From positions 1,488,001-1,552,000 of the forward strand of contig NZ_CP048397.1 in the NCBI RefSeq assembly GCF_010384365.1: a DNA stretch of 64,000 nt, in the 5' to 3' direction. Position 1 is the stretch's first letter; every line of letters begins with the position of its first letter. Under the pieces are notes generated by a model. The model saw only the letters and a list, made by a program, of their open reading frames with translations. It ran no database searches and was not told where the DNA came from. This document shows positions 35,779 to 43,780 of the stretch, piece after piece. Origin of the DNA: Streptomyces sp. S4.7. GTDB lineage: Bacteria > Actinomycetota > Actinomycetes > Streptomycetales > Streptomycetaceae. Both the position numbers and the translations under genes were made by a program.

Positions 35779-37002
35779 ATGGGGACGGGGAAGAAGTGGG
35801 CTGTGGGCACGGTCCTCCGGGACCGTAACGCCGGGCTGTATCTGTCCGGCGTGGTCGTGTCCGGATTCGGCACGTCGGCCATGTGGCTGGTCGGCGGGAT
35901 CTGGGTCAAGTCGCTCACCGGCTCGGACAGTCTGGCGGCCCTGACGGTCTTCGCGATGTGGGCGCCGACGCTGGTGGGTCCGCTGCTGGGGACGATCGCC
36001 GACCGGTGGCGGCGCAGACCGCTGCTGGTGTTCTGCAATCTCGTCATGGCCGCGCTGCTGCCCCTGCTCCTCCTGGTCGACTCGGCGGACCGGATCTGGA
36101 TCCTGTTCGCCGTGCTGTCCGTGTACGGCGTCAGCGGTGTCGTGCAGGACGCCGCCGAGGCGGCCCTGGTCGCCACGGCGATGGACAAGCGGCTGCTGGG
36201 TGACTTCAACGGGCTGCGGATGACGGCGAACGAGGGCATGAAGCTCCTCGCGCCGCTCGCGGGGGCCGGGCTGTACGCGGCGTACGGCGGCGGCACGGTC
36301 GCCATGCTGGACACCGCCACGTTCGTGCTGGCGGCCGGCCTCTTCGCGCTGATGCGGGTGCGGGAGGACAGGCCCGTGCCGGACCGCACCGGCGGTTGGC
36401 TCTCCCGTACGGCGGAGGGCGGCCGGGTGCTGCGGGACTCGCCCGTCCTTCGTCCGCTCGTCCTGGCGGGGTCGGTCACGATGCTGCTCGCGGGGCTCAA
36501 CGGCGCCGCCGTCTACGCGGTGGTCGACAAGGGCCTCGGGCACGCTCCTACGTACGTGGGGCTGCTCTACGCGCTCCAGGGCGCGGGCTCGGTCGCCGTC
36601 GGGCTGCTGGCGGGCCCGCTGATGCGCAGGATGCCGGAGCGGGTGTTCGCGGCCGGTGGCATCGCGCTCTTCGCCGCCGCCGTGGGGCTGCGGGCGCTTC
36701 CGTACGACGCGGTGGTGCTGGCGAGCGCGGTGGCGGTCGGGGTCGGGCTGCCGTGCGTGCTGATCGTGGCGCTGACGGCGGTGCAGCGCGAGACGCCGGA
36801 CGCCGTGCTGGGGCGGGCGGCGGCCACCGCCAACACCCTGATCTACGTGCCGAACGCGGTGTCCCTCGCGCTCGGCGCGGGACTGATCGCGTTCGTCGAC
36901 ATCACGGTGCTGCTGCCGGTCACCGCGGTGATCGGGCTGCTGACGGCGGCCGGCCTCACCTTCTACGGAGGTCTGCCGCGACGGGCCTCAGCCGAGACCT
37001 GA
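35779..37002 (+). CDS. MFS transporter
   Basis: The 407-aa protein has about twelve hydrophobic helices and the MFS loop 2-3 signature as GTIADRWRRRPLLVF. Its halves are joined by a loop at ~190-215 (MRVREDRPVPDRTGG). ATG 35779 (MGTGKKWAVGTVLRDRNAGLYL) is the first start after the PBP remnant and places the first helix correctly. The longer open frame is rejected. The substrate is unknown; it resembles drug-efflux members more than sugar-acid carriers. Confidence 0.85.
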   Translation: MGTGKKWAVGTVLRDRNAGLYLSGVVVSGFGTSAMWLVGGIWVKSLTGSDSLAALTVFAMWAPTLVGPLLGTIADRWRRRPLLVFCNLVMAALLPLLLLVDSADRIWILFAVLSVYGVSGVVQDAAEAALVATAMDKRLLGDFNGLRMTANEGMKLLAPLAGAGLYAAYGGGTVAMLDTATFVLAAGLFALMRVREDRPVPDRTGGWLSRTAEGGRVLRDSPVLRPLVLAGSVTMLLAGLNGAAVYAVVDKGLGHAPTYVGLLYALQGAGSVAVGLLAGPLMRRMPERVFAAGGIALFAAAVGLRALPYDAVVLASAVAVGVGLPCVLIVALTAVQRETPDAVLGRAAATANTLIYVPNAVSLALGAGLIAFVDITVLLPVTAVIGLLTAAGLTFYGGLPRRASAET

Positions 37003-38172
37003 GAGCGCGGCCGTGACGGCGGCCAGGTCCGCGTCCGAGGCCAGGCCCGCGTGGTACAGCCGCAGTTCGCTCGCGCCGAGCGAGCGCGCGTGCGCCGCGT
37101 CGTCGGCGAGGGTGTCCGGGCTGCCGCCCATGCCCTTGACGACGGTGAAGTTCGCGGCGAGGACGGTGGCTTCGCGGCGGTGGGCGGCGAACGGTGTGAG
37201 CATCGCCTCCGCCGCGCCACCGGTGCACGGCAGGACGACCCCGTCGGCGACGCCCATGACGTGCGCGGGGTCGACCCCGGCGTTGGCCCCGGTGCGGTGG
37301 GAATGGGGGTCGGCGTGGAGCAGTACCTGGAAGCCGGGTTCCGCCGCCGCGCGCACGGCGGCGACCGTGTCCTCCTGGAGCGTACGGGCCGTCAGCAGGC
37401 GCCAGTCGAGGGTGGCGGCCGCGAGATCCGCTCCGAGCAGCTTCTCGACGGCCGGCCATCCCGGGAGACCGCCGGTGCCCCGGGTGCCGCTCCAGACGGG
37501 TGCCAGGGCGCGTCTGACGGCGGCGTTCAGTTCGTCGGCGTCCAGGCCCAGCGACCGGTAACCGGCGCGGCAGACGGAGCAGAAGCAGAGCGACATCAGG
37601 TACTGCGCGGCCTCGTCGAGCGGGACGCCGCCGATCTTGTCGTGTGCGTGCAGATGCGCGAGCCCGTACCAGCCGAGGGATTCCAGCTCGGTGCCGCCCG
37701 CGCCGGGCCGTGCGGCCGCCTCCGCCGCGAGCGACACGGCATAGGTACGGACGGCGGGGCGGGCGACGCACGGGGCCCAGGGGTAGCGGTCGCCGTAGGC
37801 GTTCACCACACAGGAGCCGGGATTCTCCGCGCCGAGGCGGGAGTTGTGCGCGAGGACGACCCAGGTGTGCACGTCGAGTCCGGCGTCGGCGAGCGCGGAG
37901 GCGGCCTCGCCGTAGGCGTCGCCGGGGGCCCAGTCACCGGAGGCGTACGGGCGCAGTTCGGCGTCGGCCCAGCGCTCCTCGTCCACCGGGTAGAGCACGG
38001 CGGCGTGTTCGGCCGTGACGACGCGGTGGCGCGGGTGACGGGGGGTGAGGGCGCGCGCTGAGTGGTAGGCGGAGGCGAGGGACACCTGCCGGACACCGAG
38101 GTCCACGACGCGGGCGGGGGCGTCGGGGTCGCCCACGACGTCCCAGGGGTAGAGGAACGCGGAGGTTTTCAC
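36988..38172 (-). CDS. Unknown protein, possible TIM-barrel hydrolase, coupled to kdgD
   Basis: I do not recognise this 394-aa protein with confidence. It begins KTSAFLYPWDVVGD and has ARVVDLGVRQVSLASAYHSAR, LDVHTWVVLAHNSRLG, LESLGWYGLAHLHAHDK and a Cys-rich LCFCSVCRAGYRSLGLD. It then has FQVLLHADPHSHRT and VVLPCTGGAAEAML. The alternation of strands with helices and the CFCxxCRAxY element recall uncharacterised glycoside-hydrolase-like TIM barrels. GTG 38172 overlaps the kdgD stop (GTGA), so it is translated with the dehydratase and probably acts on a uronate- or aldarate-related compound. Confidence 0.7.
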   Translation of the reverse strand: MKTSAFLYPWDVVGDPDAPARVVDLGVRQVSLASAYHSARALTPRHPRHRVVTAEHAAVLYPVDEERWADAELRPYASGDWAPGDAYGEAASALADAGLDVHTWVVLAHNSRLGAENPGSCVVNAYGDRYPWAPCVARPAVRTYAVSLAAEAAARPGAGGTELESLGWYGLAHLHAHDKIGGVPLDEAAQYLMSLCFCSVCRAGYRSLGLDADELNAAVRRALAPVWSGTRGTGGLPGWPAVEKLLGADLAAATLDWRLLTARTLQEDTVAAVRAAAEPGFQVLLHADPHSHRTGANAGVDPAHVMGVADGVVLPCTGGAAEAMLTPFAAHRREATVLAANFTVVKGMGGSPDTLADDAAHARSLGASELRLYHAGLASDADLAAVTAALSGLG

Positions 38173-39170
38173 GCGCGCTCCCCCTGCTCTCCGGTGCCGG
38201 CGCCGGCACCGGCGGCTTCTCCGTCGTTGTCCCCGTCGCCGATCAGCGCGTAGCCGCGTTCGATGATCTCGGTGAGTTCCTTGATGTGCGCGGGCTGCGG
38301 TTCGCTCAGGGGTGTGCGTACCTCGCCGACGTCGTGACCGCGCAGTCTGACGCCCGCCTTGACGAGCGAGACGGCGTATCCGCTTCCTTTGGAGCGCAGT
38401 TCGACCAGCGGCCGGTAGAAGCCGTCGATGAGCCTGTTCACGGTTGTGTCGTCGCCGGAGGTGAGGGCGCGGTGGAAGGCGAGGGCGACCTCGGGCGCGA
38501 AGGCGAACGCGGCGGAGGAGTAGAGGGTGATGCCGATGCCCCGGTAGGCGAGGCCGGTGAGTTCGGCGGTCGGCAGGCCGTTGAAGTAGAGGAAGTCCCG
38601 GCCGGGCTCCTCGGTGCGTACGGCGCTGAGGACGCGCTGCATCAGGTCGAGGTCGCCGTGGCCGTCCTTGAGGCCGATGACGCCGTCGGTCCGGGCGAGC
38701 CTGACGACGGTCTCGGGGGTGAAGATCGCGTTGTCCCGCTGGTAGACGATGGTCTCCAGGCCGGTCGCGGCGGCCAGCGCCGTGTAGTGGCGCAGCAGTC
38801 CCTCCTGGTCGGCGACCACCAGGTAGGGCGGCATCGCGAGCAGTCCGTCGGCGCCCGCGGCCTCGGCGATCTCCGCGTATCCGACGGCGATTGCCGTACC
38901 GTAACCGGCGGCGGCCACGACGGGGACCGCTCCCGCGGTCTCCTCCACGGCGGCCCGCACGCAGTCTCCGAACTCCTGCGGAGTCAGTGCGTGGAACTCG
39001 CCGGTGCCGCAGCAGGCGAAGACCGCGGCGGCTCCCGCGTCGACGCCGCTTCTGATGTGGGCGCGGAACGCGTCGAGATCGAGGGCGCCGTCCGGACCGT
39101 AAGCCGTGACGGGGAAGAACAGCGGTCCGGCGACTGTGTTGAGGCGGGCGGCGAGCGGGGCTGAGGTCAC
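38169..39170 (-). CDS. kdgD: 5-dehydro-4-deoxyglucarate dehydratase (DapA/NAL superfamily)
   Basis: KdgD decarboxylates and dehydrates 5-keto-4-deoxy-D-glucarate to 2-oxoglutarate semialdehyde. The 333-aa class I aldolase-fold protein has GPLFFPVTAYGPDGALDLDAF, ACCGTGEFHALTPQEF, Tyr in LETIVYQRDNAIF, the Schiff-base Lys in GVIGLKDGHGDLDLM, and YFNGLPTAELTG. The FNG and KDGHGD forms fit KdgD better than DapA. GTG 39170 was chosen for the GGGAG just upstream; the frame continues to 39212 but that would cover the promoter. Its substrate would come from an aldarate dehydratase not found in this window. Confidence 0.87.
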   Translation of the reverse strand: MTSAPLAARLNTVAGPLFFPVTAYGPDGALDLDAFRAHIRSGVDAGAAAVFACCGTGEFHALTPQEFGDCVRAAVEETAGAVPVVAAAGYGTAIAVGYAEIAEAAGADGLLAMPPYLVVADQEGLLRHYTALAAATGLETIVYQRDNAIFTPETVVRLARTDGVIGLKDGHGDLDLMQRVLSAVRTEEPGRDFLYFNGLPTAELTGLAYRGIGITLYSSAAFAFAPEVALAFHRALTSGDDTTVNRLIDGFYRPLVELRSKGSGYAVSLVKAGVRLRGHDVGEVRTPLSEPQPAHIKELTEIIERGYALIGDGDNDGEAAGAGAGTGEQGERA

Positions 39171-39224
39171 TGGCGCTCCCTGGGCGTGCGGCGAGCACAC
39201 ATACTCGTGCACAATTCTGATCGG

Positions 39225-39277
39225 CGTCCACGTTTCTGAACAGCGCCACGCTAGGGCAGCCGTGCGGCGCCGGTCAA
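39225..39277 (-). promoter_or_regulatory. kdgD promoter with IclR-type operator
   Basis: On the minus strand, TTGACC (39277-39272) and TAGCGT (39253-39248) are 18 nt apart. TGTTCAGAAACGTGGACG follows at 39242-39225. It shares its first nine bases and 12 of 18 positions with the inverted repeat near the aldehyde dehydrogenase gene (TGTTCAGAATACCGAACA in the same orientation), and it overlaps the expected transcription start. Confidence 0.65.
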
Positions 39278-39325
39278 GACGGAAAACCGCAACCCAGGAG
39301 CGGATTCCCCGCCTCCGCCCGACAC

Positions 39326-39382
39326 TTGACGGTGACTGAGAGGCTCCTTAGCGTGTCCATGGATATGAATTCAATCCATGGA
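39326..39382 (+). promoter_or_regulatory. udh promoter with a large inverted repeat at the start site
   Basis: TTGACG (39326-39331) and TAGCGT (39349-39354) are 17 nt apart. Arms TCCATGGAT (39356-39364) and ATCCATGGA (39374-39382) form a perfect 9-9-9 inverted repeat over the predicted +1. The spacer is itself nearly palindromic. This geometry is that of a repressor operator. It is not the same sequence as the IclR-type site. Confidence 0.7.
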
Positions 39383-39420
39383 TCTGAGTCCGGTTGAGTA
39401 CGTCCGAGGAGAATTGGCCC

Positions 39421-40245
39421 ATGCCCCGACCGCGAACCGTTCTGCTCACCGGCGCAGCAGGCGGCCTCGGCACCCTGATGCGGGGCCTGCTGCCCGCCTA
39501 CGGGTACGAACTCCGGCTCTTCGACGCCACTCCCATAGAAGGCGAGCCGGACGCGATCACGGCGGACCTGGGCGACAGGCACGCCCTGCGCGAGGCCGTC
39601 CAGGGCGTCGACGCCGTCATCCACCTCGCCGGCATCTCGCTGGAGGCGTCGTTCGACAAGATCCTGCGTGCCAACATCGAAGGGACGTACAACCTCTACG
39701 AGGCCGCGCGCGAGGAGGGTGCCGTGCGGATGGTCTTCGCCTCCAGCAACCACGCCGTCGGCTTCACGCCGCGGCCGCGCGGCTCCTTCCCGCTCGACTC
39801 GCAGGCGCTGATCCCGATCGGGACCCCGCACCGCCCCGACACCTTCTACGGCCTGTCCAAGTGCTTCGGCGAGGACCTGGCGCAGCTCTACTGGGACCGG
39901 CACGGGCTGGAGACCGTCTCCGTACGGATCGGGTCCTGCTTCATGGAGCCGACCTCCGTACGGATGCTCTCGGTCTGGATGAGCCCCGGCGACGGCGCGC
40001 GGCTCTTCCACGCCGCACTCACGGCCGAGGACGTCGGGCACACCGTGGTCTACGGCTCGTCCGCCAACACCCGTCTGTGGTGGGACCTTTCGACGGCCCG
40101 CGGGCTCGGGTACGAGCCCCGGGACGACTCCGAGCAGTACGCGGACAAACTCGTCGCCGAACAGGGCGAACTGGACCCGCAGGATCCCGACCACGCCCAT
40201 CTGGGCGGCCACTTCTGCACCGACCCGCCGCAGTGGCCGTACTGA
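39421..40245 (+). CDS. udh: NAD-dependent uronate dehydrogenase (SDR family)
   Basis: Udh oxidises D-galacturonate or D-glucuronate to the aldarolactone, the first step of the oxidative uronate route. The 274-aa extended-type SDR has VLLTGAAGGLGTLMRGLL, VIHLAGISLEASFDKILRAN and MVFASSNHAVGF. The catalytic Tyr-x-x-x-Lys lies in FYGLSKCFGEDL, followed by VRIGSCF, and RMLSVWMSPGDGARLF is also present. These match the uronate dehydrogenase subgroup. ATG 39421 is used because GAGGAG lies 9 nt upstream; a TTG at 39394 is the alternative. It diverges from kdgD. Confidence 0.87.
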   Translation: MPRPRTVLLTGAAGGLGTLMRGLLPAYGYELRLFDATPIEGEPDAITADLGDRHALREAVQGVDAVIHLAGISLEASFDKILRANIEGTYNLYEAAREEGAVRMVFASSNHAVGFTPRPRGSFPLDSQALIPIGTPHRPDTFYGLSKCFGEDLAQLYWDRHGLETVSVRIGSCFMEPTSVRMLSVWMSPGDGARLFHAALTAEDVGHTVVYGSSANTRLWWDLSTARGLGYEPRDDSEQYADKLVAEQGELDPQDPDHAHLGGHFCTDPPQWPY

Positions 40246-40336
40246 CCCGCCCCGTCGGCCGATCCGTGATGACCCGTACGGGCGAGGGGGGCAAGAGTAA
40301 GGGAACGGCAAAGAGGGGTCGTTCGTTACGCCTGGC

Positions 40337-41599
40337 ATGACAGCTATGACCCCCGGCTCGAACATCCCTCTCTCCGCCACCCGCGTGGCGGTGGACGTCG
40401 CCGCACCGGTGCGGCTCGACGTATCGGGCCTGCTGCTCACCGCCGACGGCAAGGTGCGCTCCGACGACGACTTCATCTTCTACAACCAGCCGGCCGGCCC
40501 CGGTGTGACCTACCGGTCCGGCGGCGGTACGGCCCCGGACGCGATCGTGGTCGACACCTCCGCCGTCCCCGCCGGTATCGAGAAGATCGTCGTCACGGCC
40601 AGCCCTGACGCGGCGGGACAGAGCTTCCAGGGCATCGAGCCCACAGCGACCGTCCGCAACGCCGACGACGGTGCCGCGCTCGCCACCTTCACGCCGCCGA
40701 ATCTGGGTTCGGAGACCGCCCTGGTGGTCGTGGAGGTCTATCTGCGCAACGGCGCCTGGAAGGTCCGCGCGGTCGGCCAGGGATACGCGAACGGGCTGTC
40801 GGGCATCGCCACCGACTTCGGCGTCTCCGTCGAGGAGCCCGCGGCTCCGGCCGCCGCCCCGCAGGCGCCCGTGGCCCCGGCCGCGCCGGTGCCGCCCGCC
40901 GCGCCCGTCCCGCCCCCGGCGCCGACCCCCACGATCGCCGATCCCCGTGTCGCGGCGCCCCCGGTCGCGCCCGCCGCGCCCGTCCCGCCGTCCGCTCCCC
41001 CGGCGCCCCCGCAGGGCGCCGGGAAGATCAACCTGGACAAGGGCCGCGTCAACCTCCAGAAGAACCAGACGGTGTCGCTCGTCAAGGGCGGTGCCCCGCT
41101 GCTGACCCAGGTCAAGATGGGTCTCGGCTGGGAGCCCGCCTTCCGCGGCAAGGACATCGACCTCGACGCCTCCGTGATCGCCTACGGGCCGAACCGCAAC
41201 CACCTGGACAGCTGCTACTTCGGCAAGCTGGCCATCCTGGGCGGCTCGATCAAGCACTCCGGCGACAACCTCACCGGTGAGGGCGCCGGGGACGACGAGA
41301 CGATCGTGGTCGACCTCGGACGGCTGCCGGCCGAGGCCACCGGCCTGGTCTTCACGGTCAACTCGTTCACCGGCCAGAAGTTCAACGAGGTCGCGAAGGC
41401 CTACTGCCGGCTGCTCGACGCGCGGACCGGCGAAGAGCTCGTCCGCTTCGACCTCACGGGAGCCGAACCGCAGACCGGCGTGATCATGGCGAAGCTGATC
41501 CGCCAGTTCTCCGGCGAGTGGGAGATGACGGCCGTCGGCGAGTTCGTGAAGTCCCGCACGGTCCGCGGCATGGTCAAGCCCGCGGCCAAGGCCCTGTAA
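40337..41599 (+). CDS. Tandem TerD-domain (tellurium/stress resistance) protein
   Basis: The 420-aa cytoplasmic protein has one TerD-like domain at ~1-165 (DVSGLLLTADGKVRSDDDFIF, NQPAGPGVTYRSG). A Pro/Ala-rich linker of about 65 residues follows, then a second TerD domain from ~235 (INLDKGRVNLQKNQTVSL, VKMGLGWEPAF, IDLDASVIAYG, GDDETIVVDLGRLP). Acidic loops such as SDDDF and GAGDDE are the calcium-binding elements of the family. Two ATGs (40337, 40346) are possible and neither has a close Shine-Dalgarno. Bacterial Ter proteins are linked to tellurite, phage and envelope stress. Confidence 0.9.
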   Translation: MTAMTPGSNIPLSATRVAVDVAAPVRLDVSGLLLTADGKVRSDDDFIFYNQPAGPGVTYRSGGGTAPDAIVVDTSAVPAGIEKIVVTASPDAAGQSFQGIEPTATVRNADDGAALATFTPPNLGSETALVVVEVYLRNGAWKVRAVGQGYANGLSGIATDFGVSVEEPAAPAAAPQAPVAPAAPVPPAAPVPPPAPTPTIADPRVAAPPVAPAAPVPPSAPPAPPQGAGKINLDKGRVNLQKNQTVSLVKGGAPLLTQVKMGLGWEPAFRGKDIDLDASVIAYGPNRNHLDSCYFGKLAILGGSIKHSGDNLTGEGAGDDETIVVDLGRLPAEATGLVFTVNSFTGQKFNEVAKAYCRLLDARTGEELVRFDLTGAEPQTGVIMAKLIRQFSGEWEMTAVGEFVKSRTVRGMVKPAAKAL

Positions 41600-41605
41600 G
41601 CGCCG

Positions 41606-41631
41606 GTCCGGATCCGCCTTCGGATCCGGAC
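41606..41631 (+). terminator. Hairpin terminator of the TerD gene
   Basis: A perfect 11-bp stem, GTCCGGATCCG (41606-41616) with its complement at 41621-41631, and a CCTT loop start 7 nt after the stop codon. A short TTT occurs six bases later. Confidence 0.75.
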
Positions 41632-41640
41632 ACGCCTTTA

Positions 41641-41675
41641 CGGGCCGCCGCGGTCACGTGGATCGCGGCGGCCCG
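41641..41675. terminator. Second hairpin between convergent genes
   Basis: A perfect 12-bp GC stem (41641-41652 with 41664-41675) lies 14 nt before the stop of the minus-strand small gene. It probably terminates that gene. Confidence 0.6.
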
Positions 41676-41688
41676 GAGGCCCGGGTCT

Positions 41689-41916
41689 TCAGAGCTTGGT
41701 CAGTTTGGAGAAGGGGCTCAGGATCCGACCCTGGCGGCCCGAGAAATCGATGAGCACGGCGTTCTCGCCCTCGACTCCGATGACTCTGCCCAACCCGAAC
41801 TGATCATGGGAGACACGGTCTCCCACGTCGAAGTGCTCGGGCGGAGGTGAGGCCGGGCCTTGGCGGTTGAAGGGACTGGACGGCAGGTGGCGCCGGGAAC
41901 CGGCTGACTTTGTCAT
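41689..41916 (-). CDS. Small UvrD/PcrA-tail-like (Tudor-type) protein
   Basis: The 75-aa protein has a basic, disordered N-terminus (MTKSAGSRRHLPSSPFNRQG). A compact C-terminal domain follows, HFDVGDRVSHDQFGLGRVIG, then GRQGRILSPFSKLTKL. This is the SH3/Tudor-like fold found at the end of UvrD/PcrA helicases and in CarD-like proteins, which bind RNA polymerase or DNA. It stands alone between terminators and the rsr gene. Its function is unknown. Confidence 0.75.
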   Translation of the reverse strand: MTKSAGSRRHLPSSPFNRQGPASPPPEHFDVGDRVSHDQFGLGRVIGVEGENAVLIDFSGRQGRILSPFSKLTKL

Positions 41917-42011
41917 TACCTGGAGTATGCGCCCAACGGCCCCCGACGCGCCATGCCCGACCGCCGACGGGCCGCGGGATCACTCGTTCCCCAGCGACCC
42001 CACGACCCTCG

Positions 42012-43610
42012 TCAGGCACCGTCCGACGGTCGGGCCGCCCACGGCCAGTGAGCGTCGCGACCCGCCTCCAGCAGCGGAACCATACGGAACGCGGCGTCGG
42101 AGAGACCACCGAAAGTGTGCCGGTGCGGCGTCCCCGCGGGACCGTGGCCGGCCCGGTATCCCGCCAGATTCCAGGTGTAGACGGGAACGCGCTCCGGGAC
42201 CCGCTCGGTCGGGTCGCCGTGGTGGTGATACGTCGCCTGCTCGTCCGTGACGATCAGCACCCGGTCATGACCGCGGTAGTGCGCCCGCACCGCCCGCGAC
42301 GTGTCCGTGCCACCCAGATCACCGAAGCGCTCCAGGACCTTCAGCACGGACTCGCCCCGGCGGGACCTCACCTTGCCGCTGCTCGAACCGAACTCGACCA
42401 GGTCCGCGTCAAAGGCGCGCATCGCCACCGCCGTCCCGAAGATCGCCGCGGCGTCCGCCCGGTTGAGCCGGGAACGGTCCGACAGCGGCGACCACATCGA
42501 GCCCGAGCGGTCGACCAGGATCAGCGTCCGACCCGGCAGCGCGGGCACATTGGCCAGCGAGTGGCCGAGCGCGCGCTCCAGCGGGTAGGACCAGCGCAGC
42601 GACGGCGCGTGCTGGTACGCCGCGAGACAGCGGAACGGGAACTGCCGGGACCGGGCGACCACCGCCGGGTCCGACAGCTCCGCGGCGACCCGCGCGGCGA
42701 CCTCGTCGCTCACCCCGGCCTCGTCGAAGTTCCGCAGGTTGCGCAGCAGCGCCATCGGCCCCATGGACGGGATGACGGCCTCCCACGCCGCCGCGTCCAT
42801 GGGCCCCTGGAGCCAGCCCGCCAGCATCTCCCACGTCATGCCCGCCTCGGCCAGCCGCTCGGCGGCGCCGGGAGCCGTGACCACGGCGCGCCGCTCGGCG
42901 ACGGGCAGCTCCATGAGCGCCCGGTGCGCGGTGAGGGTGCGGTTCGACGCGGGCGGAACGGCGGTGTCCGGGTGGTGCCGGCGGTCCAGGGCGTAACGGA
43001 ACAGCTCGCCCTGCCACGGCTTCGCCGGGTCGGGCGACGCGTGCACGAGATTGAGGATGTCCCCGAATCGGTAACCCTTGGACGCGGTGTCGTACTTGAG
43101 CAGCGACTTACCGCTGTAGAGCCGCTTCACGGCGTCGGCGGTGCCACGCTTGACGGGCTTGGGAATACGGCGTCCATAACGGGACGTCCAGTAGCCGAGC
43201 AATTCACCGGGCTCGTCGGAACGCAGCAGTACGGAATCGACGACCTGACGGTTCGATGGACCCGTGCTGACGCCTGCTTCGAGACGTGCCTTCACGTATT
43301 CGGCGGCGCCGACGAGTGCGGCGGTCCGCATGTTCCCGTCGCGGCGCAGCCAGCCCAGGAGACCGGCCGTCCACCGCGCGTCCTCGACGGCCAGCTCGCG
43401 CACGAGGGTCAGGAAGCGGTTGTCGCGGTCGTCCCCGGACTCGTAAAAGGTCTGCTGGGAGACGAAGTTGGCGACGGCGAGCAGGAACAGCTCGGACTTG
43501 GCGTCGCGGAGATGTCCGGTGCCGCCCTCATGCGTGCGGGTGGTACGGCCGGTCGACCGCACGGGCGACGTGCCGCGAACCACGGAAAGACGCGAGTTGA
43601 AACGTGCCAT
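42012..43610 (-). CDS. rsr: TROVE-domain Ro60/Rsr ribonucleoprotein
   Basis: The 532-aa bacterial orthologue of Ro60 is a ring protein that binds Y RNA and misfolded or degraded RNAs and hands them to exoribonucleases such as PNPase. The TROVE domain (~30-335) is seen in HEGGTGHLRDAKSELFLLAV, then YESGDDRDNRFLTLVREL, RFPFRCLAAYQHAP-like and PAGAAERLAEAGMTWEML-like stretches. A von Willebrand A domain follows with a MIDAS motif in TLILVDRSGSMWSPLSD. ATG 43610 fits the family start; the frame extends 19 codons further without support. A Y RNA candidate ends about 23 nt upstream. Confidence 0.92.
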   Translation of the reverse strand: MARFNSRLSVVRGTSPVRSTGRTTRTHEGGTGHLRDAKSELFLLAVANFVSQQTFYESGDDRDNRFLTLVRELAVEDARWTAGLLGWLRRDGNMRTAALVGAAEYVKARLEAGVSTGPSNRQVVDSVLLRSDEPGELLGYWTSRYGRRIPKPVKRGTADAVKRLYSGKSLLKYDTASKGYRFGDILNLVHASPDPAKPWQGELFRYALDRRHHPDTAVPPASNRTLTAHRALMELPVAERRAVVTAPGAAERLAEAGMTWEMLAGWLQGPMDAAAWEAVIPSMGPMALLRNLRNFDEAGVSDEVAARVAAELSDPAVVARSRQFPFRCLAAYQHAPSLRWSYPLERALGHSLANVPALPGRTLILVDRSGSMWSPLSDRSRLNRADAAAIFGTAVAMRAFDADLVEFGSSSGKVRSRRGESVLKVLERFGDLGGTDTSRAVRAHYRGHDRVLIVTDEQATYHHHGDPTERVPERVPVYTWNLAGYRAGHGPAGTPHRHTFGGLSDAAFRMVPLLEAGRDAHWPWAARPSDGA

Positions 43611-43632
43611 GGGAATTCCCCCGAATTCGATG

Positions 43633-43773
43633 AAAAGTCCAGAGATCAAGGCCGGCGGAACCGACAAAGGTGCTCTGCCAACTGAGCTACATCGGCTCGA
43701 AAGCCGATGACAGGACTCGAACCTGCGACCGCCCCATTAAAAGTGGAAGTAGGTCCCGCCTTCGCACCTGGAC
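43633..43773 (-). ncRNA. yrlA: YrlA-type Y RNA with permuted tRNA-like domain
   Basis: Read on the minus strand, the outer ends pair as a Y-RNA stem. GTCCAG (43773-43768) pairs with CTGGAC (43642-43637), a symmetric 5x5 internal loop follows, then AAGGC (43762-43758) pairs with GCCTT (43652-43648). Inside lies a tRNA-like module in permuted order. A T-arm (43725-43711, loop TTCGAGT) comes first. An acceptor-like 8-bp stem closed by a TTCG loop follows (43709-43690), then a D-arm (43687-43672, loop AGTTGGCA). GGCGG/CCGCC (43733-43729 / 43658-43654) closes the module where the anticodon stem would be. TTTT ends it. This is the published architecture of YrlA RNAs, bound by Rsr. Confidence 0.85.
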
Positions 43774-43780
43774 GAATATG

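Noticed and set aside
43672..43725. A tRNA gene on the minus strand
   Set aside because: D-arm and T-arm are perfect but in permuted order, with a closed TTCG-capped acceptor stem and no anticodon arm. The Y RNA interpretation explains all parts.
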